From NCBI RefSeq assembly GCF_000949425.1, contig NZ_CP010976.1, positions 1,426,001 to 1,490,000 of the forward strand: a stretch of 64,000 bases of DNA. The letters are read 5' to 3'. Below, in pieces: positions 54,009-62,535 of the stretch. The translations under genes and the position numbers were made by a program. This stretch comes from Paenibacillus sp. IHBB 10380. Lineage in GTDB: Bacteria > Bacillota > Bacilli > Paenibacillales > Paenibacillaceae. The stretch's first letter is position 1; every line of letters starts with the position of its first letter. The notes below the pieces were generated by a model that saw only the letters and a list, made by a program, of their open reading frames with translations, ran no database searches and was not told the origin of the DNA.

Positions 54009-54026
54009 TTAACAGAATATTTAAGG

Positions 54027-54060
54027 GGATCGGCCGATTGTTGAGCTGATGCCTTTTTTT
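54027..54060 (+). terminator. terminator after regulator gene
   Basis: GGATCGGC pairs with GCTGATGCC (one bulge, one G-T pair), followed by seven T, 19 bases after the regulator stop. Confidence 0.65.
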
Positions 54061-54101
54061 GTGTTCTAAAAGAAATAAAAAAACAATAAAATAATTTTAT
54101 A

Positions 54102-54118
54102 TTGAAATAATATTTCAA
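54102..54118. promoter_or_regulatory. probable MurR-type operator before murQ
   Basis: TTGAAATAATATTTCAA is a nearly perfect 17-bp palindrome ending seven bases before the -35 box of the murQ promoter. Confidence 0.6.
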
Positions 54119-54124
54119 AAACCA

Positions 54125-54153
54125 TTGACGGAATCTTAGGTTCAATTTAAAAT
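54125..54153 (+). promoter_or_regulatory. sigma-A promoter of murQ operon
   Basis: TTGACG, 17 bases, TAAAAT. Both boxes are close to consensus with ideal spacing; the leader to the start is about 75 bases. Confidence 0.7.
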
Positions 54154-54236
54154 GATCTTAATAAATGGAATGTTAGATATCATCACAACATCTGTTTATT
54201 TAAATATCACGCGATACCTATCGAAGGAGGATGGTT

Positions 54237-55151
54237 ATGGATCAATATCTTGCGGGACTGACTACAGAGGAGATTAACCCAGATACGCTGATGTTCGATG
54301 AATGTTCAACAGAGGAAATGTTGCAACTCATGAATCAGCAAGATTCGAAGGTTCCGGGTGCGGTTGCAGCAGTAATTCCGGAAATCGCTAAGGCAGTTGA
54401 TATTTTACATGATGTGTTCAAAAATGGTGGCAGAATGTTTTACATAGGAGCGGGTACTTCAGGGAGACTTGGTGTCCTTGACGCGTCCGAATGTCCACCG
54501 ACATTTGGCACTGATCCACTGTGGGTGCAAGGGCATATTGCAGGTGGTGATACGGCATTGAGAGTAGCTATTGAAGGGTTCGAAGACAACGCAGAGGAGG
54601 GAAGTGCGTTAATCGAGCGTTGCGGTGTGACTTCGAAGGATGCGGTTATTGGAATTTCATCCAGCGGGAGTGCCCAATTCGTCATTGCTAGTTTAACGAG
54701 GGCTAATGCCATTGGTGCAGCAACGATTGGTTTAGTGAATAACAACAATTCTAAACTTGAAAGCGTTTGCAATGTGTGTATCGCTCCTGTGGTTGGACCA
54801 GAAGTGATTATGGGCTCTACAAGATTGAAAGCGGGTACTGCACAGAAGCTAGTTCTTAATATGCTATCAACCTGTACGATGGTGAAGCTTGGAAAGACGT
54901 ATAACAATCTCATGGTAGATTTAAAGGCAAGTAATATCAAATTGGTTGATCGGTCCATTCGTATTATTAAGGCAGCAACGGGCAAGGACACGGATACGGC
55001 AACCAAATACTTAGAAAAGGCATCCCTGAATTGTAAACTCGCGATTATGATGATCAAAACGGGTTTGGAAGCAGAGAGGGCAGAGCAAGTGCTAGAGCAA
55101 TGCGAAGGTAGTTTAAAGAAAGCCATTCGTACATTCAGTAACGTTGTTTAG
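54237..55151 (+). CDS. murQ: N-acetylmuramic acid 6-phosphate etherase
   Basis: A 304-residue SIS-family etherase. It cleaves the lactyl ether of MurNAc-6-phosphate to GlcNAc-6-phosphate and D-lactate in the cytosol, the key step of MurNAc use. Motifs include GGRMFYIGAGTSGRLGVLDASECPPTFG and GISSSGSAQFV, with the catalytic Glu in the DASECPPTFG segment and the second conserved Glu region AIEGFEDNAEEG. The start at 54237 is six bases after GAAGGAGG; ATG 54231 is too close. Length is normal. It is the first gene of the operon with a sugar ABC importer, anmK and namZ-like genes, so MurNAc recycling is the evident role. A consensus cre site lies inside the gene at 54757-54771. Confidence 0.96.
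   Translation: MDQYLAGLTTEEINPDTLMFDECSTEEMLQLMNQQDSKVPGAVAAVIPEIAKAVDILHDVFKNGGRMFYIGAGTSGRLGVLDASECPPTFGTDPLWVQGHIAGGDTALRVAIEGFEDNAEEGSALIERCGVTSKDAVIGISSSGSAQFVIASLTRANAIGAATIGLVNNNNSKLESVCNVCIAPVVGPEVIMGSTRLKAGTAQKLVLNMLSTCTMVKLGKTYNNLMVDLKASNIKLVDRSIRIIKAATGKDTDTATKYLEKASLNCKLAIMMIKTGLEAERAEQVLEQCEGSLKKAIRTFSNVV
54757..54771 (+). promoter_or_regulatory. intragenic cre site in murQ
   Basis: TTGAAAGCGTTTGCA fits the CcpA consensus WTGNAANCGNWNNCW at every position. Lying about 520 bases into the gene, it would act as a roadblock to elongating polymerase, as known for some Bacillus cre sites. Confidence 0.55.
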
Positions 55152-55203
55152 TCTAGCAATGATTCGTTGTGTAATCATTTCGATAACCTTGAGGAGGCTT
55201 ATT

Positions 55204-56649
55204 ATGAGTAAAAAAGGACATGTTTTTGCATCAATATTGGCTGTAACTATGGCTTTGACGACGATGACAGCATGTGGAAACTCATCAAATACCGGAGGTT
55301 CCAACCAAGCTAATCCTGCAGACTCAGGCAGCACGACGACAGTGGCAAAAGACACGATTACGGCTCTACTTCCTCCGGTATCAGGTAATTTTCAAGATAA
55401 TTTCGCGCAAATGGAGAAAGATTTTACTGAATTATATCCTAATTTAACATTGAAGATAGAACCTGCGAGTTGGGAAGATATGACGCAGAAGCTGGATACA
55501 CAGGTTAATGCCGGTAGCCCTCCGGATATTGCCTTCATCGGTTCGGATGGGATTTCAAAATATATGGAGCAGGAAATGCTCATGGACATCACGGATACAG
55601 CTACACCAGAGATGATCGCTGATTATGATGAGAAACCATTAGAATACATGAAAAGAGGCGAGGGTCTTTACGGCTTCCCGGGATATATGGAAGTTCATGC
55701 ATTGGGCGGAAATAGAGTGTTTCTAGAAGAAGCGGGTATAGATTGGAAAAGTATTCAGAAAAGTGGTTGGACATATGAGGAATTCCGTGAAGCCATCAAA
55801 AATGGCGTAGTTAAAGAGGGGGGCAAAACTTCTCGTTACGGATTTGTATTCGCTACCGCTGGCGTTGCTTCTAAAGATTACTTGAATATCTTGATCAAGA
55901 ACGCGGGTATGCCAGCTGCATTTAATAAGGACTTGAAATTCGCTTACACTAGCAAGAACTATTTGGAAGTCTTAAAAGCGGTTCGTGAACTTATTGATGA
56001 TGGTTCAATGCCTAAAGAGCTCAGTTCGGTGGATGCAGGTAAACGTTGGAATATGTTCCTTACGGGTCAAACCATGATCACAGGTAAAGGTCTTGCTACT
56101 TTTGAGAATTCTGCTAATAAAAATAATGAGAAGATTAAAGCCAATGATGGTAGTGCCGTACAAGGAAGTATTGAGGCTGAATATATAGTCTTGCCTGTTC
56201 CTTCATTCTTGGGTGAGGAACCCATGTCAAGTACTGTTGTTGATGGATATGTTACTTTCCGTGGTAAAAAGGAACCAACAGCGGAGCATAAAGAAAATGT
56301 AGTGAAAGCAGCGTACTTCTTAGCAAGCGGTAAAGTATCAGCAACGACAAATAATGATCTCTTCGCAGCACATATCACGAAAAGCGGTAGAAAAGCTGCT
56401 GAAAGCATGACAATTAACAGAAACCCTGACAATGTTGAAGCGGTTGAAGTTCTCCTGTCTCACGCTACACCTGCACGTCCAGATATCCCAGCAGAATTAG
56501 GTGCAAAAGCGATCAAAATTGAAGATGAAGTCATTATTCCAAAATTACAAGCGTTACTGGCTGGTGAAATAACTCCTGAAGATATGTATGAAGAGGTCCA
56601 TTCGGCAGCGATTAAAGCATTCGGTGAAGACGGAGTTGTAAAGGATTAG
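55204..56649 (+). CDS. sugar ABC transporter substrate-binding lipoprotein (CUT1)
   Basis: A 481-residue extracellular solute-binding protein, family 1. The signal peptide KKGHVFASILAVTMALTT leads to lipobox MTAC, then a Ser/Asn/Gly linker. The binding domain shows the usual LKIEPASWEDMTQKLDTQVN and PPDIAFIGSDGI. The start at 55204 has GAGGAGG nine bases before it; a longer frame reaching into murQ is unsupported. It delivers its sugar to the two permeases that follow. From the operon, the ligand should be a MurNAc-containing mono- or disaccharide. The ATPase (MsmX-like) is not in the operon and must be shared, as is common for this class. Confidence 0.9.
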   Translation: MSKKGHVFASILAVTMALTTMTACGNSSNTGGSNQANPADSGSTTTVAKDTITALLPPVSGNFQDNFAQMEKDFTELYPNLTLKIEPASWEDMTQKLDTQVNAGSPPDIAFIGSDGISKYMEQEMLMDITDTATPEMIADYDEKPLEYMKRGEGLYGFPGYMEVHALGGNRVFLEEAGIDWKSIQKSGWTYEEFREAIKNGVVKEGGKTSRYGFVFATAGVASKDYLNILIKNAGMPAAFNKDLKFAYTSKNYLEVLKAVRELIDDGSMPKELSSVDAGKRWNMFLTGQTMITGKGLATFENSANKNNEKIKANDGSAVQGSIEAEYIVLPVPSFLGEEPMSSTVVDGYVTFRGKKEPTAEHKENVVKAAYFLASGKVSATTNNDLFAAHITKSGRKAAESMTINRNPDNVEAVEVLLSHATPARPDIPAELGAKAIKIEDEVIIPKLQALLAGEITPEDMYEEVHSAAIKAFGEDGVVKD

Positions 56650-56738
56650 TTACTTTCATCGGATAGTCGTGTGAATTTACAATGCGACTATCCGAACAGA
56701 TATGTATGAGACTGATTATTGAAAAGGGGTCTTGCGAT

Positions 56739-57665
56739 ATGATTCAGTCAGCTAAACCGATAAAAAAACTTAGCCTGCTAAAAAGGCGTAGAAAAGGAAT
56801 AAAAGGAGATGAAGCTTGGGGATATGCATTTATCGCCGTGGCTTTGGTGGTATTTGCGATGTTTACGGCTTACCCCGTTGTTAGCGCTTTCATTATCAGT
56901 TTTCAGCAATACAAACCGCTGGGTGCCACCTTTATAGGTTTTGAAAATTATATTAATGCTTTAACGGACTCCCTATTTTGGAAATCCATAAAAAATACTA
57001 TTGTGTATACCGTATTAACGGTACCCGTTGCCTTACTTATTTCATTTTCAGTCGCAATTTTGATTCTGCCGTTGAAGAAATGGTTACAGACGACCTTCAA
57101 AGCAGTCTATTATCTCCCAGCTGTTGCTTCTGGCGTATCCTTATCCGTTGTCTGGCTCTGGATGTATGATCCGATGTCAACTGGAATTTTCAATAAGCTT
57201 ATTGGACTATTCGGTATTCAGAACCAGAACTGGTTGGGGTCTAGTAGTACCTCCATGCTCTCATTGGTGATTATGGCTTGGCTATCTAGCCATGGTACAA
57301 GTATTATCATCTATATCGCTGGGTTATTAGGCATTGACGATAGCTACTACGAAGCGGCAGAGCTGGATGGTGCATCTTTCTTGCAAAAGTTATGGTACAT
57401 CGTCATTCCTTGTCTAAAGCCAACGACGTTATTCCTATTGGTAACCGGTGTCATTGGTTCTTTCCAGGTGTTTCAAAATGCCTACTTGATGACAGGCGGG
57501 GGGCCAGACAATTCAACAACGATGGTAGGATTGCTCATTTTTAATAATGCATTTAAGTATTTCGAATTCGGAAAGGCGGCAGCTCAATCTCTGATATTGG
57601 CGCTAATTATTGCTGGAATCTCATTGTTTCAATTTAAATTCCTTGGAAATGACGTGGAATATTAA
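56739..57665 (+). CDS. sugar ABC transporter permease (MalF/UgpA type)
   Basis: A 308-residue permease with six membrane segments. The EAA loop that contacts the ATPase is EAAELDGASFLQKLWYIVIP (about residues 205-225). The basic N-terminus (KKLSLLKRRRKG) precedes the first segment. The start at 56739 is preferred because AAAAGGGG lies before it; a longer frame from 56682 has no such site. It pairs with the next permease. Confidence 0.92.
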   Translation: MIQSAKPIKKLSLLKRRRKGIKGDEAWGYAFIAVALVVFAMFTAYPVVSAFIISFQQYKPLGATFIGFENYINALTDSLFWKSIKNTIVYTVLTVPVALLISFSVAILILPLKKWLQTTFKAVYYLPAVASGVSLSVVWLWMYDPMSTGIFNKLIGLFGIQNQNWLGSSSTSMLSLVIMAWLSSHGTSIIIYIAGLLGIDDSYYEAAELDGASFLQKLWYIVIPCLKPTTLFLLVTGVIGSFQVFQNAYLMTGGGPDNSTTMVGLLIFNNAFKYFEFGKAAAQSLILALIIAGISLFQFKFLGNDVEY

Positions 57666-57682
57666 GGGGAGGAGAAGCGGAT

Positions 57683-58543
57683 ATGTCATTATATAACAAG
57701 TATACTGGGAACAAAAAAATAAAATATACCCGAAATGCTGCTTTGATAATTGTACTCATCATGTTTGCATTGGCAACGTTATTCCCCATCTACTTTATGG
57801 TCATTTCCTCCTTTGGAGATCCTGTCGAAGCAGGCGCGATGAGTTATTCATTATTCCCTACAAAGATATCTCTGGACTCCTATAAGTTTTTCTTTAATTA
57901 CAGTGTATATTCCTACAGATGGCTCTTAAACTCTCTTATTGTGGCGGGTAGCGTCATGATATCCAACGTGTTTTTTGCCAGTCTGGCAGGGTATGCATTT
58001 TCCAAAATTAAATTCAAAGGCAGGAAGGTGCTGTTCGCTTTACTCCTTTGTGCGATGATGATCCCTTACCAGGTAACACAGGTACCTTTGTACATTCTGA
58101 TTGTAAATATTTTTCATATTCAAAATACCTACAGTGCGCTAATTCTGCCTGGTCTCGTCACTGTATATAATATTTTTCTCGCAAAACAGTTTATGACCAC
58201 GATTCCGACAGAGATTCTAGAATGTGCCAAAATTGAAGGCTGCAATCAGTTTCAAACATTTTTTAGAATCATCTTGCCTTTATCCAAAACGATATTAGCT
58301 GTCATGGCGATCCTTACCTTTATGGACAGCTGGAACACTTTCTTCTGGCCGTTCCTTGTCACTAATACTATGGATATGCAGACCATTCAAGTGGGCTTGA
58401 AGAACTTTCGGTTTGCCAACACTACTTATTTCGCACCGATGATGGCAGGCGCCGCCATATCTGCTCTTCCGATGTTTATTCTCTTTTTCAGCCTGCAAAA
58501 GTATTTCCTAGAGGGTGTTACCGTGGGAGCGGTGAAAGGATAA
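57683..58543 (+). CDS. sugar ABC transporter permease (MalG/UgpE type)
   Basis: A 286-residue permease with six membrane segments and the EAA-like loop ILECAKIEGCNQFQTFFRII. GGGAGGAG lies eight bases before the start. It ends one base before anmK, so the two are translationally linked. Together with the preceding permease it forms the membrane channel for the sugar bound by the lipoprotein at 55204. Confidence 0.93.
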   Translation: MSLYNKYTGNKKIKYTRNAALIIVLIMFALATLFPIYFMVISSFGDPVEAGAMSYSLFPTKISLDSYKFFFNYSVYSYRWLLNSLIVAGSVMISNVFFASLAGYAFSKIKFKGRKVLFALLLCAMMIPYQVTQVPLYILIVNIFHIQNTYSALILPGLVTVYNIFLAKQFMTTIPTEILECAKIEGCNQFQTFFRIILPLSKTILAVMAILTFMDSWNTFFWPFLVTNTMDMQTIQVGLKNFRFANTTYFAPMMAGAAISALPMFILFFSLQKYFLEGVTVGAVKG

Positions 58544-58544
58544 G

Positions 58545-59741
58545 ATGACTAGCATATATAATTCTGTGGACAACCGTCGCTATGTTGTGGGGTTGATGTC
58601 TGGTACTTCTGTGGATGGCATGGATGCAGCTGTGGTTGAAATCATCGGCATTCCTAGTAATCAACTGCAAGTCAGACTCCTTGCGTTCGAGAATACCCCT
58701 TATCCCGTAGAAGTTAGAGAAGGAATTTTTGAATTATTTGACCCTGAGAAAGCAACAGTAGACAAAATTGGATGCATGAACATGTTACTTGGTGAACTAT
58801 ATGCAGAGGCTGCACTATCTGTGATCGCGAAAGCAGAGCTTGCTCCTGGAGATATTGAAGTCATTGGTTCCCACGGGCAGACGATTTATCATGCTCCAGA
58901 AATTCAGCAAATACAGGGTTATCCTGTGCATTATACAGTACAGATCGGTGAAGGCGCCGTGATATCTGCCAGAACAGGGATTCCCTGCGTAACTGACTTT
59001 CGTATGGCTGATATGGCTATGGGCGGACAGGGTGCGCCACTCGTTCCATTTACGGAGTATCTGTTGTACCGCGAGGATCAACGAACCATGCTCTTGCAGA
59101 ATATTGGGGGTATCGGCAATATTACTGTCATTCCTGCGGGCTGCACATCCGAGCAGGTATTTGCTTTTGACACGGGGCCAGGTAACATGCTGATCGACGG
59201 TGTCGTGGCGAAACTATCATTAGGAGAACAGACGATGGATGTAGGGGGAGCTATTGCTCAAAAGGGGCGTGTAGATTCCGATCTTCTTCATCTATTACAG
59301 CAAGAATCGTACTACACGCTACCTTTACCAAAATCTACGGGTAGAGAACGGTTTGGCTCTTTTTATGTAGATAAGTTACTTAGCTATCAACAAGAACATC
59401 GACTTTCTTCGGAAGATCTTATAGCAACAATCACGATGCTCACGGCATGGTCGATTGCAGAGGCTTATCGCCTCTTTATCCGTAATGATTATCCATCAGA
59501 TGTTATGGTAGTGGGCGGTGGAGGAAGCTATAATCCCGTGCTGATGAAGTTTCTTCAACAAGAGATGGAACCCATGGGCGTGCAGGTGCTTACTCAGGAG
59601 GATGTTGGTCAGAGTAGTGATGCCAAAGAGGCGATTGCTTTCGCTGTGCTTGCTGACTATACATTAGCTAGACTACCCAATAATCTTCCTAACGTTACAG
59701 GAGCTCAAAGATCTGTGATTATGGGGAAAATATCATACTAG
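58545..59741 (+). CDS. anmK: anhydro-N-acetylmuramic acid kinase
   Basis: A 398-residue kinase. AnmK opens the 1,6-anhydro bond of anhydroMurNAc and phosphorylates it to MurNAc-6-phosphate, the MurQ substrate. The signature VVGLMSGTSVDGMDAAVVEI is at the N-terminus; IGSHGQTIYHAP, FDTGPGNMLID and VVGGGGSYNPVLM follow, all typical of the family. Length is normal. In Gram-positive bacteria, which lack the lytic transglycosylase recycling route of enterobacteria, its use is less clear; it may also act on MurNAc or on anhydro sugars taken from other bacteria. The start ATG overlaps the end region of the preceding permease operonically (1-base gap). Confidence 0.95.
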   Translation: MTSIYNSVDNRRYVVGLMSGTSVDGMDAAVVEIIGIPSNQLQVRLLAFENTPYPVEVREGIFELFDPEKATVDKIGCMNMLLGELYAEAALSVIAKAELAPGDIEVIGSHGQTIYHAPEIQQIQGYPVHYTVQIGEGAVISARTGIPCVTDFRMADMAMGGQGAPLVPFTEYLLYREDQRTMLLQNIGGIGNITVIPAGCTSEQVFAFDTGPGNMLIDGVVAKLSLGEQTMDVGGAIAQKGRVDSDLLHLLQQESYYTLPLPKSTGRERFGSFYVDKLLSYQQEHRLSSEDLIATITMLTAWSIAEAYRLFIRNDYPSDVMVVGGGGSYNPVLMKFLQQEMEPMGVQVLTQEDVGQSSDAKEAIAFAVLADYTLARLPNNLPNVTGAQRSVIMGKISY

Positions 59742-59769
59742 ACTCTCACTAGGGTGGAGGTATCCTATC

Positions 59770-60732
59770 ATGATTAAGTCTTGGGATAACCAGTATTTCG
59801 ACGGTGTTATTGCATTGTGGAACAAGGAAGCCGTGGAAGATGGCTATAAAGAGCTTACTGAAACTAGCTTCGCAGATATCTTCTTGTCTAATTCTTATTT
59901 TGATAGAGAAACAGCATTTGTTTTACTGGAATCGGATATCGTAAAAGGCTTTGCCTGTGGATGTACAGGAGATGATTTACCTTGGGGTGACGTGGCAGGC
60001 TATGTCACCTGTATCGTCTTATCTAGTGACTGTCAATCCGATGACTATTACAAGTTATTGTTAGAATCATTAGAGAAACGATTTCAACATTTGGGTAAAA
60101 GGCAGGCGGATATCCTGTTCTTTAATCCTATGTTATTACCTTGGTATATACCAGGTACACCGAAGTATGAACACAACAATGCACCCGGTGTGCCGTTGGA
60201 TAGCAAGCTTTATCCGTTCCTATTAAGTCAAGGATATGTAGATCGTTCAAGAGAATGTGCTATGTATCTGAATTTAGCTGATTTCTTCATTTCAGAAGAT
60301 ATGAAAGCGAAAGAAGAAAAAGCAGTAACAGAAGGTTACAAGGTAGAACGATTTGATCTGGAAAAGCACAGTGGAGTCGTTGAGATGCTAGCCCGATTGA
60401 ATAATCCCTTATGGGATACACAGATTCCTAAATATATAGCAGACGGTGTACCCATGGTGATTGTAGCTTATGAAGGAAGAGTTGTTGGATTCGCAGGCCC
60501 AGTGATCTGTCAGGATAATGGTAGAGCTTTCTTTGCCGGAATTGGGGTGCATCCAAGTCATGAGGGGCATGGCCTCGGCAGCATTCTTTTCTTTAAACTA
60601 TGTGAAGCATTCCAGAACATCAATACAACATATATGTCCCTATTTACCGGAAGAAACAATCCTGCAATGCGTATTTACGAAAAGGCTGGTTTTCAGCATG
60701 CAAGAGAATTTTCTGTCATGAGAAGGGAGTAG
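59770..60732 (+). CDS. GNAT N-acetyltransferase, two-domain
   Basis: A 320-residue protein. The C-terminal GNAT domain (about 175-320) shows the acetyl-CoA loop in IGVHPSHEGHGLGSILFF and the closing RNNPAMRIYEKAGFQH. The N-terminal half looks like a degenerate GNAT fold (VKGFACGCTGDDLPWGDVAG, VTCIVLSSDCQSDDYYKLLL). GGGTGGAGG precedes the start. Being between anmK and a deacetylase fragment suggests it acts on an amino sugar of the pathway, for example re-N-acetylation, but the substrate is unknown. Confidence 0.85.
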   Translation: MIKSWDNQYFDGVIALWNKEAVEDGYKELTETSFADIFLSNSYFDRETAFVLLESDIVKGFACGCTGDDLPWGDVAGYVTCIVLSSDCQSDDYYKLLLESLEKRFQHLGKRQADILFFNPMLLPWYIPGTPKYEHNNAPGVPLDSKLYPFLLSQGYVDRSRECAMYLNLADFFISEDMKAKEEKAVTEGYKVERFDLEKHSGVVEMLARLNNPLWDTQIPKYIADGVPMVIVAYEGRVVGFAGPVICQDNGRAFFAGIGVHPSHEGHGLGSILFFKLCEAFQNINTTYMSLFTGRNNPAMRIYEKAGFQHAREFSVMRRE

Positions 60733-60750
60733 TTACAGGATACAGATGAA

Positions 60751-61182
60751 ATGCGTCTGCGGGTATGTGATGTGATTCGTAAGGTGCGTCCTAATATTAT
60801 CATCACTCATTTTAAAAATAGCATGCATAAGGATCATATGACGACCCATCGTATTGTCAATGATGCCCGCTTTTACGCTGGATTAGCTGCAATGGAACGC
60901 GAGAATCCATCATTCTTCGCCTCAAGATTATATTATGCTGAGAACTGGGAGGATGCCGTTGACTATAAGCCTTATGTGTATGTGGATTTTTCTGAAGAAG
61001 CTCATGATCTGTGGATTAAGGCAGTATCCCAGCATGGGTTCGTAACGGGAAGTAAATCTTTCCCTTACTTAGAATATTACAAGCATTTATCTAGAGTTCG
61101 TGGTATAGAGGCTCGGAAAGATTATGCAGAGACCTTCATGGTTCCAGAAGAAACGATGCGTGTACTTAAAACTGAATTATAA
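60751..61182 (+). pseudogene. PIG-L (LmbE-like) deacetylase, N-terminus lost
   Basis: A 143-residue frame matching the C-terminal half of PIG-L family N-acetylglucosamine deacetylases: IRKVRPNIIITHFKNSMHKDHMTTHRIV holds the second zinc-ligand segment (HKDH). The first 80-90 residues with the AHPDD zinc motif are missing: the homologous frame (DTDEMRLRVCDVIR) starts directly after the stop of the acetyltransferase gene. There is no ribosome binding site of note. Without the first metal ligands it should not be active. A deletion between the two genes is the likely cause; a complete operon in relatives should carry acetyltransferase and full deacetylase side by side. Confidence 0.75.
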
Positions 61183-61262
61183 TTGGACAAAGGAAATGAC
61201 TGTAGCGAGTCATAGTGGTTACAGTCATTTCCGAATCATACTATGATTTTCCGGAGGTAGCT

Positions 61263-62402
61263 ATGATCCGAAACGGAATTGACTGTATTGCGCAATACGC
61301 CCACTTATTCAAGGGGAAGCGCTTGGGACTGATTACGTCACCAACGGGATTAAGCCATGACTTTGTATCCACGATTCAAATTCTGCATGAGAATTTCAAC
61401 CTTGTCGCACTGTTTTCACCAGAACATGGTGTGCGTGGCGATCAAGATGCAGGCGCTCTAGTAGATACCTATCTGGACCCTGTTACAGGTGTACCTGTAC
61501 ATAGTTTGTATCGTAAGGATTCCAAGCGACTGACTCAGCAAATGTTGGATGCGGTAGATCTGGTCGTATACGATATTCAGGATGTGGGAGTGCGCTACTA
61601 TACCTTTATCTACACGATGCTCTATGCTGTGGAAGACTGTGCTAAAGCAGGCAAAGAGTTTGTCGTTCTCGACCGAATCAATCCGCTCGACGGTGTTACA
61701 GTGGAAGGAAATATTATGAAGCAAGGATATCAATCTTTTGTCGGGAATTATCCACTTAGTGTGCGCTATGGGTTGACTGCTGGCGAGGTAGCTATGATGG
61801 CCAACGACCAGATGCAGTGGAGTTGTGAACTAAATGTGGTTCGATGTGACGGCTGGGATCGGAGATTGCAATTCCCTGAAATCGGCCGAATCTGGGTACA
61901 GCCATCCATGGGCATACCACGATTTGAATCAGCGCTACTGTATAGCGGTACTTGTATATTTGAGGGTACCAACATCTCTGAGGGGAGAGGTACTACATTT
62001 CCTTTTGAAATTATAGGAGCACCATTTATCCAACCAGAGCAACTAGCGGATGAAATGAATGGGATGAAGCTACCTGGAGTGTTATTCCGACCGGTATTTT
62101 TCAAGCCTACATTTTCTAAACACCAGGGAGAGCTATGCGGCGGCGTGCAGCTGCATGTAACGGATGCTCGTGCCATACACGCTGTGGAGACGGGTGTTAC
62201 GCTGATGTATACCATCAGGCAACGCTATGAGGAATTTTCCTTCTTGCCACCGCTGAAGGAAAATGCGAGACCTTTTATTGATTTGTTGTGTGGGGATAAG
62301 CTGTACCGTGAGAATTCAGTAGATGTTTCGGCTTTATTAGAGCAATTTCGTGAGGAAAGTCGGGGATTCGCACAGATCAAGCAGGTGTATCATCTGTATT
62401 AA
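61263..62402 (+). CDS. exo-beta-N-acetylmuramidase, NamZ-like (DUF1343), without signal peptide
   Basis: A 379-residue DUF1343 protein. Bacillus subtilis NamZ (YbbC) is the characterised member and removes MurNAc from the non-reducing end of muropeptide sugars. Motifs: GLITSPTGLSHD, LFSPEHGVRGDQDAG with the proposed catalytic Glu, YDIQDVGVRYYTFIYTM and FEGTNISEGRGTTFPFE. The start at 61263 follows CCGGAGG by six bases; an in-frame GTG at 61215 lacks support. No signal peptide is seen, unlike secreted NamZ, so this form should act in the cytosol on a disaccharide brought in by the ABC importer. It stands in the murQ operon. Confidence 0.9.
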   Translation: MIRNGIDCIAQYAHLFKGKRLGLITSPTGLSHDFVSTIQILHENFNLVALFSPEHGVRGDQDAGALVDTYLDPVTGVPVHSLYRKDSKRLTQQMLDAVDLVVYDIQDVGVRYYTFIYTMLYAVEDCAKAGKEFVVLDRINPLDGVTVEGNIMKQGYQSFVGNYPLSVRYGLTAGEVAMMANDQMQWSCELNVVRCDGWDRRLQFPEIGRIWVQPSMGIPRFESALLYSGTCIFEGTNISEGRGTTFPFEIIGAPFIQPEQLADEMNGMKLPGVLFRPVFFKPTFSKHQGELCGGVQLHVTDARAIHAVETGVTLMYTIRQRYEEFSFLPPLKENARPFIDLLCGDKLYRENSVDVSALLEQFREESRGFAQIKQVYHLY

Positions 62403-62535
62403 CGCAGGGGATGGCATGAATCATCTGCCATGTGCGCGGCAAGTTAATAACCGTTAAGAAGAATGACAAAGATGCGTGCCATTGCATCTTCCCGTATTTT
62501 GAGCATCGCAGTGATCATAAGGAGATGATTCATAG

